NCBI GenBank assembly: GCA_019117285.1
Contig: DXAA01000003.1
Coordinates: 53,243 to 117,242 of the forward strand
Source: Candidatus Limosilactobacillus intestinigallinarum
GTDB taxonomy: Bacteria; Bacillota; Bacilli; Lactobacillales; Lactobacillaceae
DNA: 64,000 bases
Direction of reading: 5' to 3'
Part shown: positions 52,151-61,439 of the stretch, one piece after another
How positions within the stretch are numbered: position 1 is the first letter of the stretch
Layout of the letters: the number at the start of each line of letters is the position of its first letter
Made by a program: the position numbers and the translations under genes
Notes under the pieces: generated by a model
What the model was told of the DNA's origin: nothing
The model's input: the letters and a program-made list of their open reading frames with translations, nothing else
The model's database searches: none

Positions 52151-52194
52151 ATTTGGCAGTTACCAACGAATCGGTTCGATGTCAACTGCCAAAT
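52151..52194. repeat. 44-bp inverted repeat in the trmL-rlmA gap
   Basis: Perfect 11-bp arms ATTTGGCAGTT and AACTGCCAAAT enclose a 22-base centre that itself contains GAA/TTC. There is no T run on either side. It could be an RNA-processing hairpin in the rlmA 3' end or an operator for trmL. Confidence 0.7.
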
Positions 52195-52246
52195 GATTTC
52201 TCGTATGATACTTTAGCATCATTTAGTCGTTTGTGCAAACATTTTG

Positions 52247-53101
52247 TTAAGATTTTTTAGCAATCAATAGGGAAACATCAACGGTTACCGTCCGCAGTCC
52301 CGTCAGCTCGGCGTCCGTTAGCTGCTTGGCACCCCGTCCCCAGTGCAACGGCGTCATCTCGACCAGGCTCGCCTGCATTCCCGCCGGCAGGTCAAACCGG
52401 TAGCGAACCCGGTGAACCTGACAGTCCGGGTAGTGCTGGGCAAACAGGTCCATGACCCGGGAATTATCGTAACGGGCATGCTGGTCAGCCTGGTCATAGA
52501 GGAGCTGGCGCAGTTCGGTCAGGTAGTCGGCGTTGGGGATCACCTTGATCAAGGTGCCACCGGGGGCCAGGACCCGATTAAACTCCGCATAGTCCGACGG
52601 TGAGAATAATTCCACAATTGCGTCGAAGGTCCGATCGTTGAATGGCAGCTGCCGAAGGTCGGCCACACAGAAGAAGGCGTTCAGCGCCAGTTGGGTGGCC
52701 AGGGTCACCCCAGCCTTGGAGATGTCAAAGCCCACCAGACAGTCACCCTGCTGGGAACGCAGGGCTGCCAGCTGGGCAAGCGGGGTCCCCTCACCGGTCC
52801 CAACGTCCAGGATCTTTAAGGGATGCGGGGGCAACAGTTCGGCGACCTGCTGAATGATCGGCCTGAAGAGCCCCGCATCCAGGAGCTTTCGCCGGGCCAG
52901 GAACATCTTCCGCCCGTATTCCGTATCCGCGGCCCCCTTCAGGAAGTGGAGATAGCCATGCTTGTTGAAGTCGATCTGGTGACCCTGACCACAGACGATG
53001 CTGTTCCCCGTCAGCTGAGCAAAGGGCTCCTGGCAGGTTGGACACCGGAAGAGGTTTAGGTGCCGATCGACAAACTGCCGCTGTTTTTCGATTTTCTTCA
53101 C
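52247..53101 (-). CDS. rlmA: 23S rRNA (guanine-N1)-methyltransferase RlmA
   Basis: 284 residues. It methylates a guanine in helix 35 of 23S rRNA; homologues influence macrolide or tylosin sensitivity. An N-terminal zinc finger (FRCPTCQEPF ... VCGQGHQID) precedes the SAM-dependent domain with ILDVGTGEGTPLAQL. Whether it targets G745 or G748 cannot be read from sequence. ATG 53101. It is divergent from the lactonase gene and ends at a hairpin terminator. Confidence 0.93.
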   Translation of the reverse strand: MKKIEKQRQFVDRHLNLFRCPTCQEPFAQLTGNSIVCGQGHQIDFNKHGYLHFLKGAADTEYGRKMFLARRKLLDAGLFRPIIQQVAELLPPHPLKILDVGTGEGTPLAQLAALRSQQGDCLVGFDISKAGVTLATQLALNAFFCVADLRQLPFNDRTFDAIVELFSPSDYAEFNRVLAPGGTLIKVIPNADYLTELRQLLYDQADQHARYDNSRVMDLFAQHYPDCQVHRVRYRFDLPAGMQASLVEMTPLHWGRGAKQLTDAELTGLRTVTVDVSLLIAKKS

Positions 53102-53200
53102 GTTGATCCGTCCTTTTCGTTTTTTCTCAATATTAATAGTTTACCATAGCCATAATTTTGCTATCATATAAGTAAGCATTTTCAAAGGAGGAATCCCATC

Positions 53201-54229
53201 GTGGAAGAGAATTTTCTAATCGGAACCTATACTAAGAAGGACAGCAAGGGGGTCTACGCCGTCACCCTTGATGACGACGCTGGTAAATTGACCAACGTCC
53301 GGCTGGCCATTCCATCACAGAAGCCGGCCTACCTGCAAGTCGGTGGTGCCGACCGCGTCTACGCCATCAAGCAGATCGATGACCAGGGCGGGGTCGCTTC
53401 CTACTCCCTGCAAGATGACAATGCCAAGATGCTCAGCAAGGTGCTCGCCGCTGGTGCCCCACCGGCCTATGTTGGCCTCGACAAGGAACGGCACCTGCTC
53501 TACAGTGCCAACTACCACACCGCCAAGGTTGACGTCTTCAAGATCAACGAAGACGGGACCCTGACCCAGACCGATTCCGTTACTCACCAGGGTGCCACCG
53601 GCCCGCGGCCAGAACAAGAAGCCCCGCACGTTCACTTCGCCGACCTGACCCCCGATAAGCGTCTGGTCGTCTGTGACCTCGGCATGGATCTGATCGTGGT
53701 CTACGATGTCTCCGCTGATGGTAAGCTAACCGCCGTTTCCCGCTACAAGTGTGAGGACGGTTTTGGTACCCGTCATATCGCCTTCCACCCGAATGGCAAG
53801 TACGCTTACGTTCTCGGTGAATTGTCCAGCAAGCTGGAGGTCCTCAAGTACAATGCCACTGACGCCAGCTTCACCCACGTCCAGACGGTCAAGACGATCC
53901 CAGATGACTGGACTGCCCACAACGGGGCCGCGGCGATCCGCTTCTCCAGTGATGGTAAGTTCATCTACACCTCCAACCGGGGTGAAAACACGATTGCTGT
54001 CTTCGCGGTTCAGCCGGACTTCACCGTCAAGCACATCCAGTCCATCTCAACTGAAGGGGACTTCCCACGGGACTTCAACCTCAGCAAGGATGAATCATAC
54101 CTGCTGGCTTCCAACCAGAACTCCTACAACCTCACCCTCTACAAACGGGATGCGGCAACCGGTAAGCTGACCCTCCTGCAAAAGGACGTGGCCTGCCCAG
54201 AACCAGTCTGCGTCATGAAGTGGAAGTAA
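53201..54229 (+). CDS. pgl: 6-phosphogluconolactonase (seven-bladed beta-propeller type)
   Basis: 342 residues of the lactonase_7 family. It hydrolyses 6-phosphogluconolactone in the phosphoketolase/pentose phosphate route, central in heterofermenters. Repeated propeller blades include LIGTYTKKDSKGVYA, ARxHVHFADLTPD-type and RHIAFHPNGKYAYVL segments. It starts with GTG at 53201; AAAGGAGG lies 9 bases upstream. Single-gene unit followed by a bidirectional terminator. Confidence 0.92.
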   Translation: MEENFLIGTYTKKDSKGVYAVTLDDDAGKLTNVRLAIPSQKPAYLQVGGADRVYAIKQIDDQGGVASYSLQDDNAKMLSKVLAAGAPPAYVGLDKERHLLYSANYHTAKVDVFKINEDGTLTQTDSVTHQGATGPRPEQEAPHVHFADLTPDKRLVVCDLGMDLIVVYDVSADGKLTAVSRYKCEDGFGTRHIAFHPNGKYAYVLGELSSKLEVLKYNATDASFTHVQTVKTIPDDWTAHNGAAAIRFSSDGKFIYTSNRGENTIAVFAVQPDFTVKHIQSISTEGDFPRDFNLSKDESYLLASNQNSYNLTLYKRDAATGKLTLLQKDVACPEPVCVMKWK

Positions 54230-54248
54230 TTGAAGTTAACTGAACAAC

Positions 54249-54282
54249 AAAAGGTCGATGATTTCTCATCATCGACCTTTTT
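54249..54282. terminator. Bidirectional terminator between pgl and the pseudouridine synthase gene
   Basis: A perfect stem AAAAGGTCGATGAT/ATCATCGACCTTTT with loop TTCTC lies between the converging genes. Confidence 0.92.
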
Positions 54283-54283
54283 C

Positions 54284-55186
54284 TTATGGTTCCGTTAGTT
54301 TTAATGCCGCGATGGCCGCCCGCATGTCATCCGGCAGGGGCGCGGTCACCGTGATGTTGGCGCCCTTAAATGGGCTGTAGAACTGTAGCCAGTAGCAGTG
54401 CAGGGCCTGGCGGGCAATGAGTGCTGATCCCTGTCCATACATCTCGTCCCCCAGGAGCGGGTGACCGAGGTAGCTAAAGTGGACCCGGATCTGATGGGTC
54501 CGCCCGGTGTGCAGGCGGATTTTGGCCAACGAACCCTGCGCGTTTTTATCTTGGACCCAGTACTCGGTAACCGAAGCCTTGCCTCCCGTACCGACCATCC
54601 GTTGGACGAACGACGCCGGATCCCGCATGATCGGGGCATCGATGTAGCCGTGGCTAGCCTTCAATGGCCCCTGGACCAGGGCCAGGTAGTTCTTCTTGAC
54701 TTGGTGGCGTTTCAGCTGACGGTCGAGGACGGCGTGGGCAAAGCGGTGCTTGGGAAAGATCACCAGTCCACTGGTGTCCTTATCCAGCCGGGTCGCCACG
54801 TGGATCACCTGATTCTCGTATTCCTGTTGTTGGTAGTAGGCCTTGACCCGGTTGACTAGACTGTCGGGAACGGGCACGTGGTGGGCCGGGACGGTGGCCA
54901 CCCCGGCCGGCTTGTTCAGGATCAGGAAGTCCCGATCTTCGTAGACAATCTGAATTGGGGCCGGATAGGCGACCACATGATCGTTACCCGCTTCAGGGGG
55001 CAGGACCAGGGTAAAGTGATCACCGGGGTGGACCAGGTCAACCGCCCACTTCTCCTCGCCGTTGACCAACATCTTGCCGCCGTGGTAGATAGCCACCTTC
55101 ATCAGGGAACTGGTGACCCCTTCCATCCGTAACGCCGAGCGGAGGCGCCGCGGGACTGCCTGTTGGTATTTCCAGGTAAATTCCAT
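54284..55186 (-). CDS. RluA/RluD family pseudouridine synthase
   Basis: 300 residues. An N-terminal S4-like segment (about 15-70) and a catalytic domain with HVATRLDKDTSGLVIF, where Asp is the nucleophile; RTHQIRVHFSYLGHPLLGD is the second signature. It isomerises uridine in rRNA or tRNA, target unknown. The ATG at 55186 overlaps the nadK stop (TGATG); a GTG one codon earlier is possible. Last gene of the relQ-nadK operon, a typical Firmicute order. Confidence 0.93.
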   Translation of the reverse strand: MEFTWKYQQAVPRRLRSALRMEGVTSSLMKVAIYHGGKMLVNGEEKWAVDLVHPGDHFTLVLPPEAGNDHVVAYPAPIQIVYEDRDFLILNKPAGVATVPAHHVPVPDSLVNRVKAYYQQQEYENQVIHVATRLDKDTSGLVIFPKHRFAHAVLDRQLKRHQVKKNYLALVQGPLKASHGYIDAPIMRDPASFVQRMVGTGGKASVTEYWVQDKNAQGSLAKIRLHTGRTHQIRVHFSYLGHPLLGDEMYGQGSALIARQALHCYWLQFYSPFKGANITVTAPLPDDMRAAIAALKLTEP

Positions 55187-56001
55187 CACCGCGCCTCGCC
55201 AATAAAGGAATCCTTGACCCGATTCCAGAAGTTATTGTGCCGGTAGCGGGCAAAGTTGATCTTCTGGTCGGAAACCTGGTAGTCCAGCTCCATCAGGTAG
55301 CGCTGGCCCTTCTTGTTCTTCAGCATGAGCTGGTCACGGTCACAGGTCAGCACGTGATCATTGGTGTCCCGCAGCCGCAGCATCAGCTTGGTATCGGCAC
55401 CAAAGATGATTGGTGAACCCAGGGTCCGGAAGACCCGGTTGTTCAAAGAGGCCATCTCGGCCAACTGAAAGCCAACACTGTGCGGGTCCATGATTGCTCC
55501 ACCAACCGACTTGTTATAAGCGGTGGACCCGGTCGGCGTTGAGATGCACAGACCATCCCCCCGGAAGTTCTCAAAGAGCTGGTTGTTGATGTAGACGTCA
55601 CAAACCATCGTCTTGGTGATGTTTCGGATTGTCGATTCGTTCAGGGCGATGAAATGGTCAACCACCCCATCGGAATAAACCGCCCGCATGTCCAACAGCG
55701 GATAGGAGACCGATTGACCACTGTCGCGAACCAGGCTGTCGACCAAGTCGTCAATCTCGAAGTTGCGCCAGTCGGTATAGAAACCCAGATGACCGGTGTG
55801 GATCCCAACGAAGCGGACCCGGTCAAGTTGCTTCTGGTAGTGGTGGAAGGCCGACAGCAGGGTCCCGTCCCCACCGATCGTGACGACGACATCAGGCTTC
55901 TGTTGGTCATATACCAACCCGGCCTTCTCCATCTCCGCCCGCAATAGCTTGGTAACCCGCTGGGACTCGGCCGTCTCATTATTATAAATCGCTACTTTCA
56001 T
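55186..56001 (-). CDS. nadK: NAD kinase
   Basis: 271 residues. It phosphorylates NAD to [21 protein letters not shown] carries the GGDGT motif, and NESTIRN and [14 protein letters not shown] are substrate loops. The start at 56001 ([13 protein letters not shown]) matches the family; AAGGAG is about 13 bases upstream, slightly far. It overlaps the end of relQ by 20 bases, so translation is coupled. Confidence 0.95.
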   Translation of the reverse strand: MKVAIYNNETAESQRVTKLLRAEMEKAGLVYDQQKPDVVVTIGGDGTLLSAFHHYQKQLDRVRFVGIHTGHLGFYTDWRNFEIDDLVDSLVRDSGQSVSYPLLDMRAVYSDGVVDHFIALNESTIRNITKTMVCDVYINNQLFENFRGDGLCISTPTGSTAYNKSVGGAIMDPHSVGFQLAEMASLNNRVFRTLGSPIIFGADTKLMLRLRDTNDHVLTCDRDQLMLKNKKGQRYLMELDYQVSDQKINFARYRHNNFWNRVKDSFIGEAR

Positions 56002-56659
56002 TTTGCTGTTGATTCTCCTTATCCTGCTCGTCATCCTTGGTCAACGTCCGCTGGGAGAAGAGGGTCTGGGCTTCCTTGATTTCCTCACGAATCTCTGACA
56101 TTTCCTTGTCCAGACGGAAGGCCGCCTCGGCCGCCCGTTGCAGCCGGGCCGACAGCTCCTCAGGGAAGGCGCCCTGGTACTTGTAGTTCAAGGAGTGTTC
56201 AATCGTGGCCCAGAAGTTCATCGCCAGGGTCCGCACCTGAATCTCGGCCAGGATCTTCTTCTCCCCCGTCACCAGCTGGACCGGGTACTCGATCACAATG
56301 TGGTAGGACCGGTACCCACTCGGTTTGACGTTGGTGACGTAATCACGTTCCTCGAGAATGGTCATGTCACTGCGCTGTCGCAGCAGGTCCACCACCACGT
56401 AGATATCCTCGACGAACTGGCACATGATCCGCAGGCCAGCGATGTCCTGCATATCCTGCTCTAGCCGGTCTTCTTGAACGTGGCGCCGCACCATCTTCTC
56501 CTTGATGCTGTCGACGGGTTTAACCCGTCCGGTGACGAACTCGATCGGCGAGTGTTCGCCCTGTTCCTGGTACTGCTTACGCATGCCCCGCAGCTTTACC
56601 TTTAATTCGTTGACGGCCTGTTGATATGGCAATAAGAAGTGCTGCCAATTTTCAATCAT
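55982..56659 (-). CDS. relQ: Small alarmone synthetase RelQ
   Basis: 225 residues containing only the (p)ppGpp synthetase domain, without hydrolase or ribosome-binding parts. Signatures include [32 protein letters not shown] and [15 protein letters not shown], followed by [18 protein letters not shown]. RelQ makes pGpp/ppGpp/pppGpp in response to wall or other stress. It heads the relQ-nadK-rluD operon and is divergent from a DsbA-fold gene, an arrangement shared with Bacillus yjbM-yjbH. Confidence 0.95.
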   Translation of the reverse strand: MIENWQHFLLPYQQAVNELKVKLRGMRKQYQEQGEHSPIEFVTGRVKPVDSIKEKMVRRHVQEDRLEQDMQDIAGLRIMCQFVEDIYVVVDLLRQRSDMTILEERDYVTNVKPSGYRSYHIVIEYPVQLVTGEKKILAEIQVRTLAMNFWATIEHSLNYKYQGAFPEELSARLQRAAEAAFRLDKEMSEIREEIKEAQTLFSQRTLTKDDEQDKENQQQNESSDL

Positions 56660-56811
56660 ATTAAAGCCTCCTGTTAAATCTGCATATTATTTTAGCATAC
56701 TTTAATGGGCAGGTGGGTTTGATGCGGTTTCCTTTACAAGGAGCGTTTTTTTTGCCACAATTGAAAATGTTCACAATACATTAAGGCTTTTATTGATCGG
56801 AGGAGCAATTG

Positions 56812-57444
56812 ATGCTTGAGATTCATTTATTTGTCAACCCCTTGGGGATGCGTTGTTTCCGCTGTGAAAATGACGTTTTACGGGTAGATCATGAACTGAA
56901 TACCAAAATTAATTATCAATTTGTCCCGCTGTTTAACATGCAGACAATTAACGATACTCTGCGGCTATACGGACTCAACTGTCGTGACCTGACCGTTCGC
57001 CAGCACGTCGCCGACACCATCTTCCAGGTCATTTTGGACTACAAGGCAGCCCTCTTCCAGGGACGCAAGCGGGGACGTTGCTACCTGCTTCGCCTCCAGG
57101 ACGCCATCGTTAAGAACCAGGTTGATTACTCTCGTCAGCTGGCGCACCAGGTGGCCCAGCAGGCTGGCTTGGACCTGGAGATGTTCATGGAGGACCGCCA
57201 ATCGAAACTCGCTCGACAAGCCTTTCAGGAGGATCAACAGATGGCGGCTGAATTAGGGGTCACCCAGACGGCCACCGCGGTGGTCTTTGATACCGACCAG
57301 ACGGACTATGGCTATCTGATCGCCAACTTCGACTATGAGACCCTCATCCAGGCCTTTCGGGAAAATAAACTCGACCACCGACAGAGTGCCGCCCAGTTTG
57401 CGGCCCAGTTCCACCGGCCGGCCCTGAAAATCGTCCAGAAATAA
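56812..57444 (+). CDS. DsbA-family thioredoxin-fold protein, possible SpxH/YjbH-type adaptor
   Basis: 210 residues of the DsbA fold (inserted helical domain, about 60-150). The active-site position reads CFRC near residue 16-19. No signal peptide, so it is cytoplasmic. Its location divergent from relQ matches yjbH (spxH) in Bacillus, whose product feeds Spx to ClpXP; spx itself is 3.4 kb away at 60822. It is shorter than Bacillus SpxH, so the equivalence is an inference. ATG 56812 with GGAGGAG upstream. Confidence 0.82.
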   Translation: MLEIHLFVNPLGMRCFRCENDVLRVDHELNTKINYQFVPLFNMQTINDTLRLYGLNCRDLTVRQHVADTIFQVILDYKAALFQGRKRGRCYLLRLQDAIVKNQVDYSRQLAHQVAQQAGLDLEMFMEDRQSKLARQAFQEDQQMAAELGVTQTATAVVFDTDQTDYGYLIANFDYETLIQAFRENKLDHRQSAAQFAAQFHRPALKIVQK

Positions 57445-57453
57445 ATCAATACT

Positions 57454-57487
57454 AAAAAAGTGATCAGAAAATTTCTGATCACTTTTT
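57454..57487. terminator. Bidirectional terminator between the DsbA-fold gene and pepD
   Basis: A perfect 17-bp stem AAAAAAGTGATCAGAAA/TTTCTGATCACTTTTTT; T runs serve both directions. Confidence 0.92.
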
Positions 57488-58872
57488 TAATACTGCAATT
57501 TTGCCGCCCCGAAGGCCATCTTGACCAGCTTGCCTAACAGGACGGTTGCCTCCTTCATGGCGATCGCCGCCATCTGCTCGTTGGCCTTAGTCAGCCCTGC
57601 CTGGGGCGCCGCTGGATCAACTTCCTGATCCGTGGTCCGCTGGATGTGACGAGTGGCGGCCACCACTTGCTGTTCGTAGGCCTCGACCGCCGATTTGGCT
57701 TGGGCATAATGGGCATCCCCGATGGCCGCAATGGTATGGGTCAACCAGTACATGTTGTCGGGCGCAAAGTCGACAGGCGTGTCGCGGTAACTGGCCGGCG
57801 TGTCGTCAACATTAGCATAGAATGGCACCACCGTATTGAAGGCGTTCGGCCCAAAGGCAAGCCAGTGGACCCCGGCAATGGCCGCGGGGACGTTGTTCCG
57901 AATCTGGAGAATGTGCAGCTCCAAGTTCCGGTTGAGGGCAATCGACCGGTATGGGACTTGGTCGTGTTCGTAGGGGTCAAATGACGTTCCCTGATAATGA
58001 GAGCTCATTACCCGTTTGATTTCCTCGATGGACAGCTTGTGTCGTGGATGACAGATGAAGGGCAGGTCTTGGTCGGTCGGCTGGCCAGTCGGCTCGACAC
58101 TCAATTGCTGCTGAACATACCAGGCCCGCGGGTTATTGTAACGGGTATCCGTAACTGTTTGACTACCGGAGATCTGACGGAGGTTATAATGCCCATCCAA
58201 GGACGGATTGAGACGGTTGTCATCGATCAGGTCCTTAAGGTCAGCTGAACAGGTGGTCATCGCAGACGTGAAGTCAAAGTCGGCGATGTTCAGCCGATTA
58301 GGGGCGATCACGAAGGCGTCATCCGGAATCCGTACGGCAGCCCAGTGATGGCCACCGGTCGTCTCCATGTACCAGACCTCGTCATGGTCACCGAACGCGA
58401 TGGCGTTTGCTTCATAGGTCCCGTACTGTTCGATCAACTGGCCCAGCCGCCGGACCCCCTCACGTGCCGTCTTGATGTATGGCAGGACCAAGGTCACGAA
58501 ATCTTCCTCACCGATTCCATCAGTAGAATTGTATGGATCGATCCCCAGGATCCGTGAATTGGTCGTGATCGTCTCGGTCCCGGTCATGGTAACGTTGTGC
58601 TGGTTGATTCCGCCAGCAGCAAAAACCCCTGCGGAGCTATCGGCATCCGACGTCGAAGTGTAACCGACCGGGTTGGCGGGCAGGTCAATCTTGAAGGCGG
58701 TTGTTTTACTCTCATAATGTCGTGGCCGATCAGCTGACTTGACATAGACAAAGCGTTGCGGATCAAAGGCATTACCGTAGTCCTCCTCCCGGCAGACAAT
58801 CGTCGAGCCATCCAGGGTGGCCTTCTTCCCTACCAGGAGCGTCGTACAAGTATGTTTTTCTATTATCTTCAT
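57487..58872 (-). CDS. pepD: C69 family dipeptidase (PepD type)
   Basis: 461 residues. An N-terminal-nucleophile dipeptidase; removal of a short propeptide exposes the Cys of CTTLLVGKKATLDGST (Cys9). The conserved REEDYGNAF and the family segment GMVGHHWAAVRIPDD-like region (TGGHHWAAVR) are present. The start codon ATG at 58872 lies directly against AAAGGGG with almost no spacer, so initiation may be weak. It helps use peptides as amino acid source. Lactobacilli often carry several paralogues. Confidence 0.92.
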   Translation of the reverse strand: MKIIEKHTCTTLLVGKKATLDGSTIVCREEDYGNAFDPQRFVYVKSADRPRHYESKTTAFKIDLPANPVGYTSTSDADSSAGVFAAGGINQHNVTMTGTETITTNSRILGIDPYNSTDGIGEEDFVTLVLPYIKTAREGVRRLGQLIEQYGTYEANAIAFGDHDEVWYMETTGGHHWAAVRIPDDAFVIAPNRLNIADFDFTSAMTTCSADLKDLIDDNRLNPSLDGHYNLRQISGSQTVTDTRYNNPRAWYVQQQLSVEPTGQPTDQDLPFICHPRHKLSIEEIKRVMSSHYQGTSFDPYEHDQVPYRSIALNRNLELHILQIRNNVPAAIAGVHWLAFGPNAFNTVVPFYANVDDTPASYRDTPVDFAPDNMYWLTHTIAAIGDAHYAQAKSAVEAYEQQVVAATRHIQRTTDQEVDPAAPQAGLTKANEQMAAIAMKEATVLLGKLVKMAFGAAKLQY

Positions 58873-58883
58873 CCCCTTTTCTT

Positions 58884-59942
58884 TTATTTTAATGCACCTG
58901 GTGGTAAAAGCCCACCTCGGGCAAGCAGGTTTAACTTTTCCTGGACATTGGTAAACCACCGAGGATACTGAAAAAGTAGGTAGCCACCGGGACAGGCGAG
59001 CAGGATCCGCATGGCTAGTAAATCATGGGTCAGGGCAGCCAAAAGTGCCTGCCGGAGGGCACCACCGTCAATACATCCGAAGCCCAACCAGTGCTTGGCT
59101 GCCGTCGCCTTCAGCCATGCTTGCCATGCCGTTTTCGACCAGTAATAGAAGATGGGAAGACCAATAAGGCCCTCGATGACCCGGATCCGCCACATGATGA
59201 CCGGCTCGTCCAAGACAGGCCAGGTCGGCACGGTGTCATGGCAGACCAGGGGACAGGCCGCCAGTGGTCGATGTTCCGGTAGGTCGGCCAGCAGCTGACG
59301 AGCGGCCATTGCGCCATACCCATATTGAAGATTGGCAAGATGGTGGATCTGGGTTTTGATCACCATCAACCGGCTCATTCCCGTTCCGCGGATAAAAGAA
59401 CACCAAACAAAGTCACGTCTAACCACCAGGTGACCCAAGCGGGTGTCCCAAAAGAGCAAGCCGGGCCGGCCACCGACCCACTGGGTAAACTGGGCCACCT
59501 TTCCCCGTTGCAGTCGGCGCCGCTGGTAGGGCGCACCAAGTAGCCAGTGAACGGCAATTCCACATTGCCGATAGCCCGCATTCCGTTCCCGAAGGCGGTG
59601 AAGACTCAATGGACTACACTGAAACTCGATGGCTACCCGCTGGTCACCATCAGTTAACAGTAAATCTGGCCGCTGAGCAATCTGTGCCAGGTAGACCTCC
59701 AGGGCCACCGACCGTCCCTGCTGACGATACCACTGGAACAACTGGCGCTTGCCGAGCAGATGTTCCGTCGTCTCCCCCTCACTGAGCTGGCACTGACTAC
59801 CGGGCCGGTGGGCAAAGTGGGCGATCTTGTGCTGTCCCCGCCGCAGGATTACGGGCTCATGACAGCCCGGACAGCAATAGCCAGTTCGCCCCGTCGCTTC
59901 GTCGGCGAAAACCAATTGACCATCCTTCATCGCCACCAACAT
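58884..59942 (-). CDS. coiA: Competence protein CoiA
   Basis: 352 residues. CoiA is a competence-associated nuclease-like protein acting on incoming DNA in recombination. The N-terminus has a CCPGCHEPVILRRG zinc-binding region and the central PD-(D/E)XK-like core is DLLLTDGDQRVAIEFQCS. ATG 59942 is chosen because AGGGGG precedes it; the GTG at 59951 overlaps that site. It lies downstream of mecA, a common lactobacillal order. No other competence genes are in the window. Confidence 0.92.
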   Translation of the reverse strand: MLVAMKDGQLVFADEATGRTGYCCPGCHEPVILRRGQHKIAHFAHRPGSQCQLSEGETTEHLLGKRQLFQWYRQQGRSVALEVYLAQIAQRPDLLLTDGDQRVAIEFQCSPLSLHRLRERNAGYRQCGIAVHWLLGAPYQRRRLQRGKVAQFTQWVGGRPGLLFWDTRLGHLVVRRDFVWCSFIRGTGMSRLMVIKTQIHHLANLQYGYGAMAARQLLADLPEHRPLAACPLVCHDTVPTWPVLDEPVIMWRIRVIEGLIGLPIFYYWSKTAWQAWLKATAAKHWLGFGCIDGGALRQALLAALTHDLLAMRILLACPGGYLLFQYPRWFTNVQEKLNLLARGGLLPPGALK

Positions 59943-59982
59943 CGTTGTCACCCCCTACCCTATAAGTACGGAAGGCAAAGAA

Positions 59983-60013
59983 AAAAGCGTGAGACAAATC
60001 ATCTCACGCTTTT
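59983..60013 (-). terminator. Terminator of mecA
   Basis: A perfect 12-bp stem AAAAGCGTGAGA/TCTCACGCTTTT with loop CAAATCA directly after the mecA stop, followed by T on the minus strand. Confidence 0.88.
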
Positions 60014-60015
60014 GG

Positions 60016-60708
60016 TTAATTGAAGTAGTGACGAATGGTGTGCAGGGCCGAGACCGCCATCAGCTTCTTACCATGCTCACTCAGGTAAACCGGTGTCACC
60101 GCGGTTGGGTTACCGTACTCATAGGCGAGCGCCAGGCTATCCTTCACCAGAGCATCGTTTTCAACCGGTTGGAAGTACTGCAGGGTCAGGTAGTACTTAC
60201 CATCATACTTATAAAGCTCACTGACGGTATCGTCATCCTCGGCGATCCGGGCGAAATCAATCAGATCCTCAAAGGAGTTGAAGACAACAACCCGCCAACT
60301 GTTCGCTTGATGAGGCTCCGCAGTGTTATCCTGCGCTGGTTGCGTCGGCTGTGGTTGAGCACTGTCCGGCGTCTGCCCCTGACGTGCCGATGCTGAACGC
60401 GCCAGGTTCTGCTTGATGTATCGGGCGATCTGCTCGTTGTTGGCCGCCTGCCCGCCGTCAGGAGCATTGGGGTCGTTCTTGCTGATGAATAATTCAAGGC
60501 CATTCTCCGTCGGCATTACCTGGAAGGTCACCGAGTCGTTATTCTGAAACTGGTGCTCGGTGTCGACCTCACGTAAGATGCTGTAAAAGAAATCCTCAAT
60601 CTGCTGGTGGTCCCCCAGGAGATCAAGAATGGTAATTCCCCGGGCACTTAAATCATTATTATCAATCAAGACGCGAATCGTATTTTTGTTAATGTGTTCC
60701 ATTTCCAT
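60016..60708 (-). CDS. mecA: Adaptor protein MecA
   Basis: 230 residues. MecA delivers substrates (ComK, Spx and others) to the ClpC ATPase. An N-terminal substrate-binding domain (MEMEHINKNTIRVLI, about 1-80), an acidic/Gln-rich linker (about 90-130) and a C-terminal ClpC-binding domain (about 135-228). ATG 60708 has GAGGGGG about 9 bases upstream. It lies between spx and coiA, the standard Firmicute arrangement. Confidence 0.95.
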   Translation of the reverse strand: MEMEHINKNTIRVLIDNNDLSARGITILDLLGDHQQIEDFFYSILREVDTEHQFQNNDSVTFQVMPTENGLELFISKNDPNAPDGGQAANNEQIARYIKQNLARSASARQGQTPDSAQPQPTQPAQDNTAEPHQANSWRVVVFNSFEDLIDFARIAEDDDTVSELYKYDGKYYLTLQYFQPVENDALVKDSLALAYEYGNPTAVTPVYLSEHGKKLMAVSALHTIRHYFN

Positions 60709-60786
60709 TGGCAGCACCCCCTCGATTCGCCATTTAAATCATTAATTACTATTTTAAAGCCTTTCTCATAAAAGTAAAGCTAAAAG

Positions 60787-60816
60787 AAAAGGGAAGCGAC
60801 CTCCCGCTTCCCTTTT
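60787..60816 (-). terminator. Terminator of spx
   Basis: A perfect 12-bp stem AAAAGGGAAGCG/CGCTTCCCTTTT with loop ACCTCC follows the spx stop. Confidence 0.93.
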
Positions 60817-60821
60817 CAGCC

Positions 60822-61223
60822 TTAGATTAAATCTGCCTTCCGTTGGGCCTCAGCAAGCTCAAAGGCCCGAACCTTACGTGGCAGGAACCGCCGAATCTCA
60901 TCTTCATTGTAACCAACTTGAAGTCGCTTATCATCCATGATGATTGGCCGCCGCAGCAGGCCCGGATTCTTACTGATCAGATCAAAGAGTTGTTTCATCG
61001 GCAGTTCATTTAAGTCCAAGTTTAGCTTCTTGTAAGCCTTGGATCGTTTTGAGATAATATCCTCGGTTCCATTTTCCGTCATCCGTAAGATATTCTTTAT
61101 CTCATCAAGTGATAACGGTTCAGAAAAAATATTTCGTTCCTTAAATGGAATGTTGTGTTCCTGCAGCCAGGCACGAGCCTTGCGGCAAGAGGTACAACTT
61201 GGAGACGTGTAGAGAGTAACCAT
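60822..61223 (-). CDS. spx: Redox-sensing transcriptional regulator Spx
   Basis: 133 residues of the ArsC-like Spx family. Spx binds the RNA polymerase alpha C-terminal domain and redirects transcription under disulfide stress. The redox switch CTSC (residues 10-13) is intact, and [23 protein letters not shown] is the RPI region. The basic C-terminus is rich in Lys/Arg. Its proteolysis would involve ClpXP with the adaptor family encoded upstream of pepD. Upstream 61224-61439 is an AT-rich divergent promoter region. Confidence 0.96.
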   Translation of the reverse strand: MVTLYTSPSCTSCRKARAWLQEHNIPFKERNIFSEPLSLDEIKNILRMTENGTEDIISKRSKAYKKLNLDLNELPMKQLFDLISKNPGLLRRPIIMDDKRLQVGYNEDEIRRFLPRKVRAFELAEAQRKADLI

Positions 61224-61399
61224 TAAATAAAAGCCTCCTTAGAACTTAGTAACGACAACATTCATTAATACAACTAATATTATACTATCTTCTAGCAGGC
61301 GATAAAAGGGATTCCGGCAAATTTATTAACTTTTTGTAAGTAAATTTACCTTTCTTTAATTATTGACTACTTCTCGCCATTTTTTTAGCTAAACTGTAC

Positions 61400-61405
61400 T
61401 ATAAT
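61400..61405 (+). promoter_or_regulatory. Candidate -10 box of the monooxygenase-fold gene
   Basis: A perfect TATAAT (61400-61405) lies 34 bases before the TTG start. No good -35 hexamer is found 16-18 bases upstream; a TTGACT occurs further away with a 31-base gap. Confidence 0.5.
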
Positions 61406-61439
61406 AATAGAGTATACATTGAATTAGGAGGGATCTTCG

